Shown here piece after piece: positions 1 through 8,442 of a stretch of DNA of 64,000 bases. The translations under genes and the position numbers were made by a program. Numbering within the stretch: position 1 is the stretch's first letter; each line of letters opens with the position of its first letter. Below the pieces are notes generated by a model, which was not told where the DNA came from, ran no database searches, and saw nothing but the letters and a program-made list of their open reading frames with translations. This DNA comes from Gemmatimonas sp. Lineage in GTDB: Bacteria; Gemmatimonadota; Gemmatimonadetes; Gemmatimonadales; Gemmatimonadaceae. Location: positions 62,001 to 126,000 of the forward strand of contig JAABRL010000001.1 of the NCBI GenBank assembly GCA_011390935.1, given 5' to 3'.

Positions 1-1
1 C

Positions 2-1123
2 GTGGCGTTCGCCGCGGTGCAGCGACTGGTGACGGCGCGCTGGTCGCGTCCGGTGCTGCGCTTCTTCGAAGGCTACGTGGCGTTCCTGCCGGTCGCGTTC
101 ATTCTGCTGCTGCTCATTCTCTTCCCTGGACGCGAGGCCATCTTCACGTGGGCCGGACGGGAGCACATCGAGATCGCGGAGAAGGCGGCGTATCTCGAAC
201 CCACGTTCTTCGTGCTGCGTGGCATCGTGCTCTTCGGCTCGATGATGGGCGTGATGCTGTGGTTCGTGTACCGCTCGGTGCGTCTCGACGTGGCCGTGAT
301 GCCCAAGTTCACCGGCGCCAAGTGGGCCGAGGGGCTGCGCGCGAAGATGCGCGCCGGTTTTGGTGAGGAGCGTCGCGAGCTGCACAGCACGCACTCCACG
401 CTTGGCAAGTTGGCCGTGGCGGTGTGCATGTTGTTCGTGGTCGGCTGGTGCTTCATGGCGTGGGACTACTCCATGACGCTCACGCTGCATTGGCAGCAGA
501 CGATGTACGCCTGGATCGTCTTCATGGCCGGCTGGCTTGGCATGATGATGTCCGCGTCGCTGCTCTCCATGTGGTGGCGCAACCAGATGAAGGTGGATGA
601 CCTCGTCACCATCAATCACTTCTGGGACCTCGGCAAGCTCTGCTTCGCGTTCACCGCATTCTTCGGCTACATCAGCTTTGCGCAGTACCTCGTGGTGTGG
701 TACGGCAACCTCCCCGAAGAAACGCACTTCTACAATCTCCGCCTCAGTGGTGTGTGGAAGCCCGTCACGCAGCTCATCCCGATCCTCGCGTTCGCGCTGC
801 CCTTCGGCGGCCTGATCTCGAAGGCGGCCAAGGTGTACCTGCCCACGTTCGTGCTCTTCGCGTCGGCTAGCCTGGTCGGTACGTGGCTGCACCGCTACAT
901 CGAAGTGTACCCGTCCATCTACGGTGTGGCGGAATCGCTGCCCTTCGGTCTCTACGAAATCGGTGTCACGATCGGTATGCTCGGTCTGTGGTTCACCTGC
1001 TACTTCGCCTTCATGGACGCCTTCCCCAAGATGCGTGTCTTCATGATGACGTCGCCGTACCGCGACGAAGTGCAGGTACCGGTCGATCCGCGGACCATGG
1101 AGCCGCTGCCGGCGCACGAGTAA
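2..1123 (+). CDS. actF: Alternative complex III subunit ActF (5' end possibly cut)
   Basis: A polytopic membrane protein of 373 residues from the first possible GTG. It resembles the NrfD/PsrC-like quinol-binding subunit ActF of alternative complex III, which oxidises menaquinol and passes electrons to cytochrome c or directly to an oxidase. Hydrophobic segments are visible near residues 25-42, 70-90, 137-155, 165-185, 210-230, 255-275, 280-295 and 320-345. The reading frame is open to the window edge, so the true start may lie upstream together with the expected actA-E genes. A strong hairpin follows 24 bases after the stop, which makes this the last gene of its operon. ActF is favoured over ActC by the short length and the N-terminal sequence; this is recognition, not alignment. 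Confidence 0.85.
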   Translation: MAFAAVQRLVTARWSRPVLRFFEGYVAFLPVAFILLLLILFPGREAIFTWAGREHIEIAEKAAYLEPTFFVLRGIVLFGSMMGVMLWFVYRSVRLDVAVMPKFTGAKWAEGLRAKMRAGFGEERRELHSTHSTLGKLAVAVCMLFVVGWCFMAWDYSMTLTLHWQQTMYAWIVFMAGWLGMMMSASLLSMWWRNQMKVDDLVTINHFWDLGKLCFAFTAFFGYISFAQYLVVWYGNLPEETHFYNLRLSGVWKPVTQLIPILAFALPFGGLISKAAKVYLPTFVLFASASLVGTWLHRYIEVYPSIYGVAESLPFGLYEIGVTIGMLGLWFTCYFAFMDAFPKMRVFMMTSPYRDEVQVPVDPRTMEPLPAHE

Positions 1124-1146
1124 GCGCTACAGTTGCTGTGACACGT

Positions 1147-1177
1147 CACGGGCCGTCTCTTCGCGAGACGGCCCGTG
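1147..1177 (+). terminator. Terminator hairpin after actF
   Basis: A perfect 13-bp inverted repeat (1147-1159 with 1165-1177) with a 5-base loop lies 24 bases after the actF stop. The following bases are not U-rich, so termination strength is uncertain. Confidence 0.7.
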
Positions 1178-1268
1178 TGCGTTTCGGTGTCGTCGTCGTC
1201 CAGGCACGATGCGCTCGACACATGCCCCCCTGCCAACAGCGGGGCATTCCGTATATCTTACACAGATT

Positions 1269-1341
1269 GGGGCGTTAGCTCAGCTGGGAGAGCGATCGCT
1301 TTGCAAGCGATAGGTCATCGGTTCGATCCCGATACGCTCCA
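1269..1341 (+). tRNA. tRNA-Ala (anticodon TGC)
   Basis: All four arms fold. The 7-bp acceptor stem has one G-U pair, the anticodon stem atcgc/gcgat closes a 7-base loop with TGC at 1302-1304, and the T stem atcgg/ccgat closes the TTCGATC loop. The discriminator is A at 1341 and CCA is not encoded. This tRNA stands alone, away from any rRNA operon in the window. A TATATC at 1252-1257 is a possible -10 element, with no good -35. Confidence 0.96.
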
Positions 1342-1354
1342 CTGTTCAAGTCGC

Positions 1355-1378
1355 AAAGGGCGCCTCCGGGCGCCCTTT
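1355..1378 (+). terminator. Rho-independent terminator after tRNA-Ala
   Basis: A perfect 10-bp stem (1355-1364 with 1369-1378) with a 4-base loop begins 14 bases after the tRNA and ends in TTT. Confidence 0.85.
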
Positions 1379-1433
1379 GTCGTTGCAGACCCTCACGCGC
1401 CGGTCCGTCGAGGCGCGACACACGGAGACCGTC

Positions 1434-2297
1434 ATGCAGGTTGCCTTTCTCGGAACGGGGTTGCTCGGCGGCGCCATGGCCGAGCGGTTCGTGCGTTCGG
1501 GCGTGAGCGTGCGCGTCTGGAATCGCACCGCGGCCAAGCTCGCGCCGCTCGTTCACCTCGGCGCGCACGCCGCCGCTACGCCGGCCGACGCGGTGCAGGG
1601 CGCCAACGTGGTGCACCTGGTGCTGCGCGACGATGCATCGGTCAACGACACACTCAATGCGTGCGGCGACGCGCTCGCCGCCGGGAGCATCATCGTGGAT
1701 CACACCACCGTGCTCCCCGCGGGTGTGGTGGCGCGTGCGCCGCAACTCGCCGCGCGCGGCGTGCACTACCTGCATGCCCCCGTCTTCATGGGGCCGGCCG
1801 CCGCGCTTTCCGGCGGTGGCAGCATGTACGTGAGCGGGCCGGCCGAGCCGTTTGCTGCCGTGCAGTCGCACCTCGCCACGATGACAGCCGCCGTGCACTA
1901 CCTCGGCGAGCGCCCGGACCTCGCGGCCGTGTACAAGCTCGTGGGCAACACCATGATCATCACGATCAACGCCGGCCTCGCCGATGCGTTCGCCGTCGCG
2001 CAGGCCTCAGGCGTTGCCCCGATCGAGGCACACGCGCTCTTCAACGCCTTCTCGCCCTGTGCCACGATTGCCGTGCGTGGCAAGGCGATGGCCGAGGGCG
2101 ACTACCGTGCCTCGTTCGAGCTGGCCATGGCGCGCAAGGATGTGCAACTCATGTGCGATGCTGCCGCTGCCGGAAACGAAACATTGCACCTGATGCCAGC
2201 GATTGCTGCCCGTATGGACACGCTGCTCGCCGCGGGGCACGCGCAGCGTGACTTCAACGTGCTGGCCGTGGATACGATCGCAGCAACCGCAGGTTGA
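1434..2297 (+). CDS. NAD(P)-dependent beta-hydroxyacid dehydrogenase family protein
   Basis: 287 residues from ATG 1434; the frame stays open upstream, but the Rossmann fold begins right at this Met. An N-terminal GLGxMG-like dinucleotide motif (GTGLLGGAM, residues 7-15) binds NAD(P), and a helical C-terminal domain follows. The usual catalytic Lys is visible in the KLVGNTM segment near residue 168. The family includes 3-hydroxyisobutyrate, tartronate semialdehyde and glyoxylate/succinic semialdehyde reductases; the substrate cannot be fixed from sequence. The gene is monocistronic, convergent with the GGDEF-EAL gene, and preceded by the tRNA terminator. Confidence 0.85.
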   Translation: MQVAFLGTGLLGGAMAERFVRSGVSVRVWNRTAAKLAPLVHLGAHAAATPADAVQGANVVHLVLRDDASVNDTLNACGDALAAGSIIVDHTTVLPAGVVARAPQLAARGVHYLHAPVFMGPAAALSGGGSMYVSGPAEPFAAVQSHLATMTAAVHYLGERPDLAAVYKLVGNTMIITINAGLADAFAVAQASGVAPIEAHALFNAFSPCATIAVRGKAMAEGDYRASFELAMARKDVQLMCDAAAAGNETLHLMPAIAARMDTLLAAGHAQRDFNVLAVDTIAATAG

Positions 2298-2337
2298 CCA
2301 CACGAGCACTCGCGCGGCGCCCGCGAGCCACCGTCGT

Positions 2338-4098
2338 TCAACGCATCGACGCGATGCGCTGACGACGGGTATTCATCACTGCCGGTGGATGCGCGCGAAA
2401 CACCGGCGCGAGTGCACTCAGCGGCACGGCGGGCGAGAAGAAGTGCCCCTGCTGTTCAAGGCAGTGCAGCGATCGCAGATGCGCCGACTGCTCTGCGGTC
2501 TCCACGCCCTCGGCGATCACGTGCAGCCCGAGCCCCCGGGCGAGCGTGATCAGCGCCGACACGATCGCATGATCGCGCTCGTCGGTAAGCATGCGGCTCA
2601 CGAAACGCCGATCGATCTTGAAGCCATCGAGTGGCGCTTCGCGCAGGAACGCCAGCGACGCAAAGCCCACGCCGAAGTCGTCTACCACGAGCGACACCCC
2701 CAGATCGCGTACGGCGCGCAGCGTCTCGAGTGCGGCGTCGCCCTCGTACAACGTGGAGCTTTCGGTGAGTTCGAGTACGAGCGCGTCGGCCGGGCACCCC
2801 GTCTCTTCGAGAATGCGCTGCACGCGCTGCTCGAACGCCTTCTCGCGCAGCTGCACCGCCGACAGGTTCACCCCGACGCGCAGCTCGCTCTCCGGATGCT
2901 CGCGCCGCCACGTCACCGCTGCGGCACACGCTTCGCGCAGCACGAGGTCGCCGATCGGCACAATCAGCCCGGTGTCTTCGGCCAGTGGCAGAAACGACGA
3001 CGGCGCCACCATGCCCTGATCGGGATCGTGCCAGCGCAACAGCGCTTCGAGGCCCACGATGCGCTGCGACGCGATGTCGATCTGCGGCTGGTAGTGCACC
3101 GCGAGTTCGCCCGCATCGAGCGCGGCGCGCAGTCGCATCTCCCGCTGGTGCGCGATGGTTTCGTCCTGCACGCGCATCCCGAACACGGGCGTGGGCATGC
3201 GGCCACGACGACGCGCGTACTTGTCGCGGTACATCGCCACATCGGCCGCATCGAGCAGCTCCTGTGCCGTGGCGCCGTCGAGCGGTGACATCGCCCCGCC
3301 CACACTGGCGGCGACGCGCTCCGAGCGCCCATCGCCCAGATCGATCGGCTCCTGCAGGCACGCCAGAATCATGTCGCGCACATGCGCCACATCGAGCCGG
3401 CTGTTCACATCGGGGAGCAGCACCACGAACTCGTCGCCGCCAAGGCGCGCGACGGCGTCGGAGCGACGTACCGTGCCAAGCAAGCGCTGTGCGACATCGA
3501 TCAGGAGTCGATCGCCCACCGCGTGCCCGAGCGAGTCGTTGATGAGCTTGAAGCCATCGAGATCGACGAACAGCAGGCCGGTCTTGCGACCGTATCGCGC
3601 GCCGAACGCCAGCGCCCGATCGAGATGATCCAGAAAGAGTCCGCGATTGGCGAGACCGGTGAGCGGATCATGCGTCGCGCGATGGGCCGCGGCCATGCGC
3701 GCCGCATCGAGCGCGGCGAGATGCCGCTGGCGTTCCATCGCAAAGCGCAGCAACCGCGGCACCTGCTCCACGGGCGTACTCGCCTTGTGCAGACACTCCT
3801 GCGCGCCAACGCGAAGGGCGCGCACCGCGACCGACTCGTCCAGAGTGCGCGCGTAGAGCACAATCGGGATGCTCGGTGCAGCGCCGCGAATGCCGGCGAG
3901 CGTCGCCAGCCCTGAGGCATCGGGCAGATCCAGCTCGACCAGCACGACATCCACCGGGCCTTCCATGAGCGTGCGAATCGCGAGCGCAAGCGTGTCCGCA
4001 TGCAGCAGTGCCAGTCGCGCGCCGAACGCATCACCGAGCGCGGCTGCGGATCGAGCGGCATCTCCCTCGTCATTTTCCACGAGGAGGACCCGAATCAT
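2338..4098 (-). CDS. REC-GGDEF-EAL cyclic di-GMP protein
   Basis: 586 residues. Start ATG 4098 is chosen because the receiver fold begins immediately (MIRVLLVEND); an in-frame Met lies 18 codons upstream. Order: receiver about 1-120, GGDEF about 150-310, EAL about 325-575. The GGDEF motif is intact (RLGGDEF), with an RxxD inhibitory site five residues before it. The EAL half has EALLRW, a DDFGVGFASL segment and EGVET, so both cyclase and phosphodiesterase catalytic residues look present. The receiver is odd: by alignment to the usual DxxLPD segment, the phosphorylated Asp is Glu55 (codon 3934-3936), which could mimic phosphorylation. No cognate kinase is adjacent. Net direction of activity cannot be told from sequence. 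Confidence 0.93.
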   Translation of the reverse strand: MIRVLLVENDEGDAARSAAALGDAFGARLALLHADTLALAIRTLMEGPVDVVLVELDLPDASGLATLAGIRGAAPSIPIVLYARTLDESVAVRALRVGAQECLHKASTPVEQVPRLLRFAMERQRHLAALDAARMAAAHRATHDPLTGLANRGLFLDHLDRALAFGARYGRKTGLLFVDLDGFKLINDSLGHAVGDRLLIDVAQRLLGTVRRSDAVARLGGDEFVVLLPDVNSRLDVAHVRDMILACLQEPIDLGDGRSERVAASVGGAMSPLDGATAQELLDAADVAMYRDKYARRRGRMPTPVFGMRVQDETIAHQREMRLRAALDAGELAVHYQPQIDIASQRIVGLEALLRWHDPDQGMVAPSSFLPLAEDTGLIVPIGDLVLREACAAAVTWRREHPESELRVGVNLSAVQLREKAFEQRVQRILEETGCPADALVLELTESSTLYEGDAALETLRAVRDLGVSLVVDDFGVGFASLAFLREAPLDGFKIDRRFVSRMLTDERDHAIVSALITLARGLGLHVIAEGVETAEQSAHLRSLHCLEQQGHFFSPAVPLSALAPVFRAHPPAVMNTRRQRIASMR

Positions 4099-4263
4099 GC
4101 CCTCGGCTCGGGCTTCGGCGAAGTTCGCGGAGTTCGCGGAGTCGGCGTTCACGGAGGGGGAGTGTGGGGAGGTAATCCCTGCATCTTACTCGATCTGGCA
4201 GGCGATGCCAGCCCCATGCAATTTTGTGATATTCCGTGCACGTGCCGTGATGGCGCGCGCAAG

Positions 4264-4297
4264 GCGGCCCGGGTCAAGGTTCCGTGACCCGGGCCGC
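4264..4297 (-). terminator. Terminator hairpin after hsp20
   Basis: A perfect 13-bp stem (4264-4276 with 4285-4297) with an 8-base loop lies 22 bases past the hsp20 stop on the minus strand. There is no clear U tract on the minus-strand side. Confidence 0.65.
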
Positions 4298-4318
4298 ACT
4301 GCCTCGACCGAGACGAGA

Positions 4319-4798
4319 TCAGTCGTCTGCGCGAGGTGCCGAGGGAGTGGACAGCGTTTGAACCTGCACGCGCCGAGGCTGGGCCGGCGCCACCTTGCCA
4401 ATCCGAACCGTCAGCACGCCGTTCGCAAGCTCAGCCGAGAGCTGTTCCGCATCAGCCGTCGGGGGCAGTCGGAACTGGCGGGTGAAGGCTCCGGTCCGAC
4501 GCTCATGCATCGCGCTGCGCGCGCCCTCCGGCACGACGACGGCGGCACGCTCACCGCGAATGGTGAGCGTCCGGTCTTCGGCGAGCACCTCGAGCGCGTC
4601 GGGCGCCACGCCGGGCACGTCGAGCACGATGGTCCAGCCGGCGTCATCTTCCACCACATCGGTTGCCGGCCCCCACGCTGCATCCGCGGAAGCGGCCGGC
4701 GCGGCGAGCAACGAGTCGAAGGCACGGTCCATTTCGCGGCGCAGGCCGCGCATGGTCTGGGGCATCGCAGGGGTCATCAGAGAGACACGGTACGTCAT
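4319..4798 (-). CDS. Hsp20/alpha-crystallin small heat shock protein
   Basis: 159 residues, a typical small heat shock protein length. Start ATG 4798 has a good AGGAG site 6-10 bases upstream; a longer open frame to 4969 lacks support. The alpha-crystallin domain covers about residues 45-140, with DVPGV, LTIRGER and the closing ANGVLTVRIGK strand that holds the conserved GVL. The N-terminal part is short and amphipathic. It is an ATP-independent holdase acting in the cytoplasm. The gene is divergent from the PAS kinase, with about 225 bases between; no heat-shock operator (CIRCE or ROSE) was recognised in that gap. Confidence 0.92.
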   Translation of the reverse strand: MTYRVSLMTPAMPQTMRGLRREMDRAFDSLLAAPAASADAAWGPATDVVEDDAGWTIVLDVPGVAPDALEVLAEDRTLTIRGERAAVVVPEGARSAMHERRTGAFTRQFRLPPTADAEQLSAELANGVLTVRIGKVAPAQPRRVQVQTLSTPSAPRADD

Positions 4799-5023
4799 GG
4801 ATGGCTCCTGGCGTGATTCCACGCCGGTTGCGGTGTGCGCCGAATCCCGTACATCGGCGGCTGCCCACAGCTGAGGCACGGCACGTGCCGCCCGCCGTCC
4901 GCCGCGGTGACCGACTTGGGCACCGCCCGCTGTCGACTCGACCGACCCAAAAGTCGATCTGGCAGCCACGCGTGTAACGGTCGGTCAGCTTGTCCGATTT
5001 CTGGACGCGGGGTAGCTTCAGCC

Positions 5024-6355
5024 ATGAGCAGCAGCGCAGCCTCCGAGGAGGGCGACGCCCGGTCTTCCGTCATGCCGCCGCCAGCGACGGAGGCGGAGCA
5101 GGCGCTGCGTGCGCGTATCGCGGAGCTCGAAGGGGAGCTGTCGGCCCGGGTGCATGAGCTCGCCGAGCAGCGGCGGTTCATTGAGCGCGTGGTCGATTCG
5201 CTGCCGGTTGGACTCTATGTGGTCGATCGCGACTACCGCATTCAGGCGTGGAATCACAAGCGCGAAACGGGACTGCAGGGGATCTCGCGCAAGCGCGCAC
5301 TCGGTCGCACCATCTTTGAAGTGCTGCATCGACAGCCGGCGGCGCTCCTCAAGCGCGAGTTCGATGAAGTTTTCGCGTCCGGCCGCATGCAGCAGTTCCA
5401 AATGGAGAGTCGCGCCACGGGCGACGCCCGCACATACCGCTTGAGCAAGATTCCGATGCGGCTCGATGATCAGCAGCCGCGGCTCGTGACGCACGTCATC
5501 ACGATCGGCGAAGACATCACCGATTGGCGCGCAGCCCTCGACCGCACGGCGCAATCGGAAAAACTCGCCGCGCTCGGGCAGATGGCCACCGGTGTCATGC
5601 ACGAGGTGAACAATCCGTTGGCCACGATCGCCGCCTGCTCCGAGACGCTCGGACTGCAGTGGGCCGACGCGATCCGGTCCGAATCGACGAACGCCGAGCG
5701 AGGGGCTCGCGGTGTACCGGCGGGCGATCCCATGGAATTGCTGCGCATCATCGATCTCGAAGTGCAGCGGTGCAAGGGGATTGTGCAGGGGCTGCTCGAC
5801 TTCGCGCGTCCCAAGCCGCTCCGTCATGAGTCGATCGATCTCAACGCGGTGGTCCGACAGACGCTCTTCGTGTTGCAGCACCATCCGCGTGGGAAGCTGG
5901 TCTCGGTCGTCACCGAACTCGAGTCGGCGGGGCCGCTCATGGTGCAAGGTGATGCCGACCGCCTTGTGCAAGTGCTCATGGCGCTGGTGCTCAACGCGAT
6001 CGATGCGAGCTCCGATGGGGCGCGCATTGTGGTGCGCAGCTACGCGCTGTCGCAGGGCACGTCGGCGGCCTGTGCGATCGATGTCGTGGACGAAGGGCAC
6101 GGCATCGCACATGACCTCCAGGCTCGCGTGTTCGAACCCTTCTTCACCACGAAGGCACCGGGGCGCGGCACTGGACTCGGGCTGTCCATCTGCTACGGGT
6201 TGGTGATGGAGCACGGGGGGGTGCTGTCGGCGGACAGTCTGGTCGGGCAGGGCAGTACCTTTCGCATGGTGTTGCCTGCGGATGGCTCGCCGCCGATGAC
6301 GGCCGGTGGCAGCGTCCCTCGCCTGTCGCATGTGCCCCTGGCGGCGGCGACATGA
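5024..6355 (+). CDS. PAS-domain sensor histidine kinase (NtrB-like)
   Basis: 443 residues. Start ATG 5024 is followed by a short acidic leader, a coiled coil around residues 30-55 that contains heptad-like charged residues, a PAS domain about 55-170, a HisKA helix with the phosphorylated His in HEVNNPL, and an HATPase_c domain with N box (LNAIDAS), G1 (DEGHGIA) and G2 (GTGLGLSI) motifs. No membrane segment is seen, so it is a cytoplasmic sensor like NtrB. It overlaps the next gene by 4 bases (ATGA), which points to the NtrC-like protein as partner. The signal is unknown. Confidence 0.92.
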   Translation: MSSSAASEEGDARSSVMPPPATEAEQALRARIAELEGELSARVHELAEQRRFIERVVDSLPVGLYVVDRDYRIQAWNHKRETGLQGISRKRALGRTIFEVLHRQPAALLKREFDEVFASGRMQQFQMESRATGDARTYRLSKIPMRLDDQQPRLVTHVITIGEDITDWRAALDRTAQSEKLAALGQMATGVMHEVNNPLATIAACSETLGLQWADAIRSESTNAERGARGVPAGDPMELLRIIDLEVQRCKGIVQGLLDFARPKPLRHESIDLNAVVRQTLFVLQHHPRGKLVSVVTELESAGPLMVQGDADRLVQVLMALVLNAIDASSDGARIVVRSYALSQGTSAACAIDVVDEGHGIAHDLQARVFEPFFTTKAPGRGTGLGLSICYGLVMEHGGVLSADSLVGQGSTFRMVLPADGSPPMTAGGSVPRLSHVPLAAAT

Positions 6356-7761
6356 CCCTCCCAACCGATGTGGCGCCCAACGCGCCCATTCGCGTGCTGA
6401 TCGCCGAGGACGAGCCACACCTGGGCACGATCCTCGAGCAGTTCCTTGTCGCGCGCGGCTTCAACGTGTTCACGGTGCGCGACGGCCAGCATGCGCTCGA
6501 CGTGATGCGTCTCGAGCAATTCGATGTTGCACTGCTCGACATCGTGATGCCCGGCCTCGATGGACTCGACGTACTGCGGCAGGTGCGCGAGGATCCCTCG
6601 CCGCCCGAGGTCATCATCATCACGGGCAACGGCACGATCGAGACGGCGATCTCCGCGCTCAAACTCGGCGCATACGACTTCCTGTCCAAGCCCTATCGCA
6701 TGGCCGAGATCGAGGAGCTCGTGCGGCGGGCTTGGGAGAAGCGGGTGCTCGCACGTGACAACGCGCGTCTGCACACCTTGCAGGCGCGTCAGGACAGCAG
6801 CGGACGGACCGGCGCACCCGCCTTCGTCACGCAGTATGCGCCGTTGCAAGCCGTGGTCTCGCTCATCGAACGCGTGGCGCCGAGCAGCTCGCCGGTACTC
6901 ATCAGTGGTGAGTCGGGCACCGGCAAGGATCTCGTTGCGCGTCAGCTGCACCACTGGTCGGGGCGTGCACACGCGCCGTTCGTGGATCTCAACTGTGCCG
7001 CGATCGCCGAGCAGATGCTCGAGACCGAGCTGTTCGGTGTGGAGCGCGGCGCGTTTCCCGGTGCGGAGCGGCGCACCGCCGGTCTGCTCGAACTGGCGAC
7101 CGGTGGCACGCTGTATCTCGACAACGTGGCCGACCTCGACCTGCGCCTGCAGGCCAAGCTCATGCGCGCGCTCGAAACCGGTAGCTTCTATCGGGTCGGC
7201 GGCACGCAGAAGGTCGATGTCGACGTGCGCATTGTCGCGGCCACCACCCGCGATCTCGGCCGCATGGTGGCCTCGGGCGACTTCCGCGATGACTTTCTGC
7301 ATCGCATCAACACGATTCGCATTCAGCTGCCGGCGCTTCGCGAGCGCAGCGTGGATGTGCCGCTGCTCGCTGAGCATTTCCTCTCGATCTTTGGTGGTCC
7401 CACACCGCCGCGACTGACCGCCGAAGCCATGTCCGTGCTGGAGCGCTATCGGTGGCCCGGCAATGTGCGTGAGCTGCGCAATGTGATTGAGCGCGCCGCG
7501 CTGTTGGCGTCGTCGGGTACCATCGAAGCGCGCGATCTGCCGCTCGGTCCCGAGATCGGAGCCGCGGCGCGACTCACCCCCGCGCAATCGCTCACGCTCG
7601 CCGAGTTGGAGCGACGGCACATCGAATCGGTGCTGCATCGCACCAACTGGCATCAGGGGCGCGCTTCCGAGCTGCTGGGCATTTCCCCGAAGACGCTCTA
7701 TCGCAAGATTCGCGAGTACGGCTTTCGCCGCCCCGAGCGCGGTGAGGAGGGCACGCCATGA
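6352..7761 (+). CDS. NtrC-family response regulator with altered AAA+ motifs
   Basis: 469 residues: receiver about 15-130 (phosphoacceptor Asp63 in LLDIVMPG, Lys113 in LSKPY), AAA+ domain about 160-385, Fis-type helix-turn-helix about 425-462. Walker A is intact (GESGTGKD, 186-193). Two hallmark sites differ from the sigma-54 activator consensus: GAFTGA reads GAFPGA (Pro236, codon 7057-7059), and the Walker B LFLDE reads LYLDN (Asn258, codon 7123-7125). The first loop contacts sigma-54 and the Glu activates water for ATP hydrolysis, so this protein may be a slow or sigma-54-independent regulator. It sits between its likely kinase and an OmpR-type regulator, with 4-base overlaps on both sides. 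Confidence 0.92.
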   Translation: MTLPTDVAPNAPIRVLIAEDEPHLGTILEQFLVARGFNVFTVRDGQHALDVMRLEQFDVALLDIVMPGLDGLDVLRQVREDPSPPEVIIITGNGTIETAISALKLGAYDFLSKPYRMAEIEELVRRAWEKRVLARDNARLHTLQARQDSSGRTGAPAFVTQYAPLQAVVSLIERVAPSSSPVLISGESGTGKDLVARQLHHWSGRAHAPFVDLNCAAIAEQMLETELFGVERGAFPGAERRTAGLLELATGGTLYLDNVADLDLRLQAKLMRALETGSFYRVGGTQKVDVDVRIVAATTRDLGRMVASGDFRDDFLHRINTIRIQLPALRERSVDVPLLAEHFLSIFGGPTPPRLTAEAMSVLERYRWPGNVRELRNVIERAALLASSGTIEARDLPLGPEIGAAARLTPAQSLTLAELERRHIESVLHRTNWHQGRASELLGISPKTLYRKIREYGFRRPERGEEGTP

Positions 7762-8426
7762 AGATTCTGGTGATCGAGGACGATCCGACCGTGGGCGAGT
7801 TCGTGCGCCGCGGCCTCGAAGAGCAGCGCTGGCAGGTGGACCTCGTGGCCAACGGGCAGGACGGCGAGTACATGGCGCTCTCGCAGCCCTACGACCTCGT
7901 GGTGCTGGACATGCGCCTGCCGGGCAAGAACGGGCTCGACATTCTGCGCACCCTGCGCTCACGCGGTTTCGAACGCCCGGTGCTGGTGCTGACCGCCCAG
8001 GATGCGGTCGATGCCAAGGTGGAGACGCTGCGCGCCGGAGCGGACGACTACGTCACCAAGCCGTTTGCCTTCGAGGAACTGCTGGCGCGCATCGAGGCAC
8101 TCTCGCGTCGGCCGCGCGCGTTGGTGTCGCCCGTGCTCGAAGTGGCGGACCTCGTGCTGGACCAGGGCACGCGTGAGGTCGTGCGTGGCGGTGTCGCGGT
8201 GGAGCTCACGCCGAAAGAGTTCGCGGTGCTCGAGTACCTCATGCGACATGCAGGCCGCGTCATGTCACGCACCCTGATCACGGAGTACGCGTGGGGCTAT
8301 CACTTCGATCCCGGCACCAACATCGTGGACGTGGTGATCAATCACCTGCGCAAGAAGCTCGACACGGGGCACGAGAAGAAGCTCATCAGCACCGTGCGCG
8401 GTGTGGGCTACATGATTCGCGGCTGA
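7758..8426 (+). CDS. OmpR/PhoB-family response regulator
   Basis: 222 residues from ATG 7758, overlapping the NtrC-like gene by 4 bases. The receiver (about 1-115) has acidic residues EDD at 7-9, phosphoacceptor Asp in LDMRLPG (residue 51) and Lys in TKPF. The C-terminal winged helix (about 125-220) is complete, ending in RGVGYMIRG, the usual hairpin and wing of OmpR-type DNA-binding domains. Sixteen bases separate it from the HAMP kinase gene, its likely partner. The target genes are unknown. Confidence 0.94.
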   Translation: MKILVIEDDPTVGEFVRRGLEEQRWQVDLVANGQDGEYMALSQPYDLVVLDMRLPGKNGLDILRTLRSRGFERPVLVLTAQDAVDAKVETLRAGADDYVTKPFAFEELLARIEALSRRPRALVSPVLEVADLVLDQGTREVVRGGVAVELTPKEFAVLEYLMRHAGRVMSRTLITEYAWGYHFDPGTNIVDVVINHLRKKLDTGHEKKLISTVRGVGYMIRG

Positions 8427-8442
8427 GAGCGCGGCGCTGATC

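Noticed and set aside
4799-5023. Heat-shock operator (CIRCE) or sigma-54 promoter in the hsp20-kinase gap
   Set aside because: No 9-bp inverted repeat of the CIRCE type and no GG-N10-GC element with proper context was found by eye.
6193-7962. 589-residue open frame on the minus strand
   Set aside because: Antisense of the NtrC-like gene; no domain and no ribosome site.
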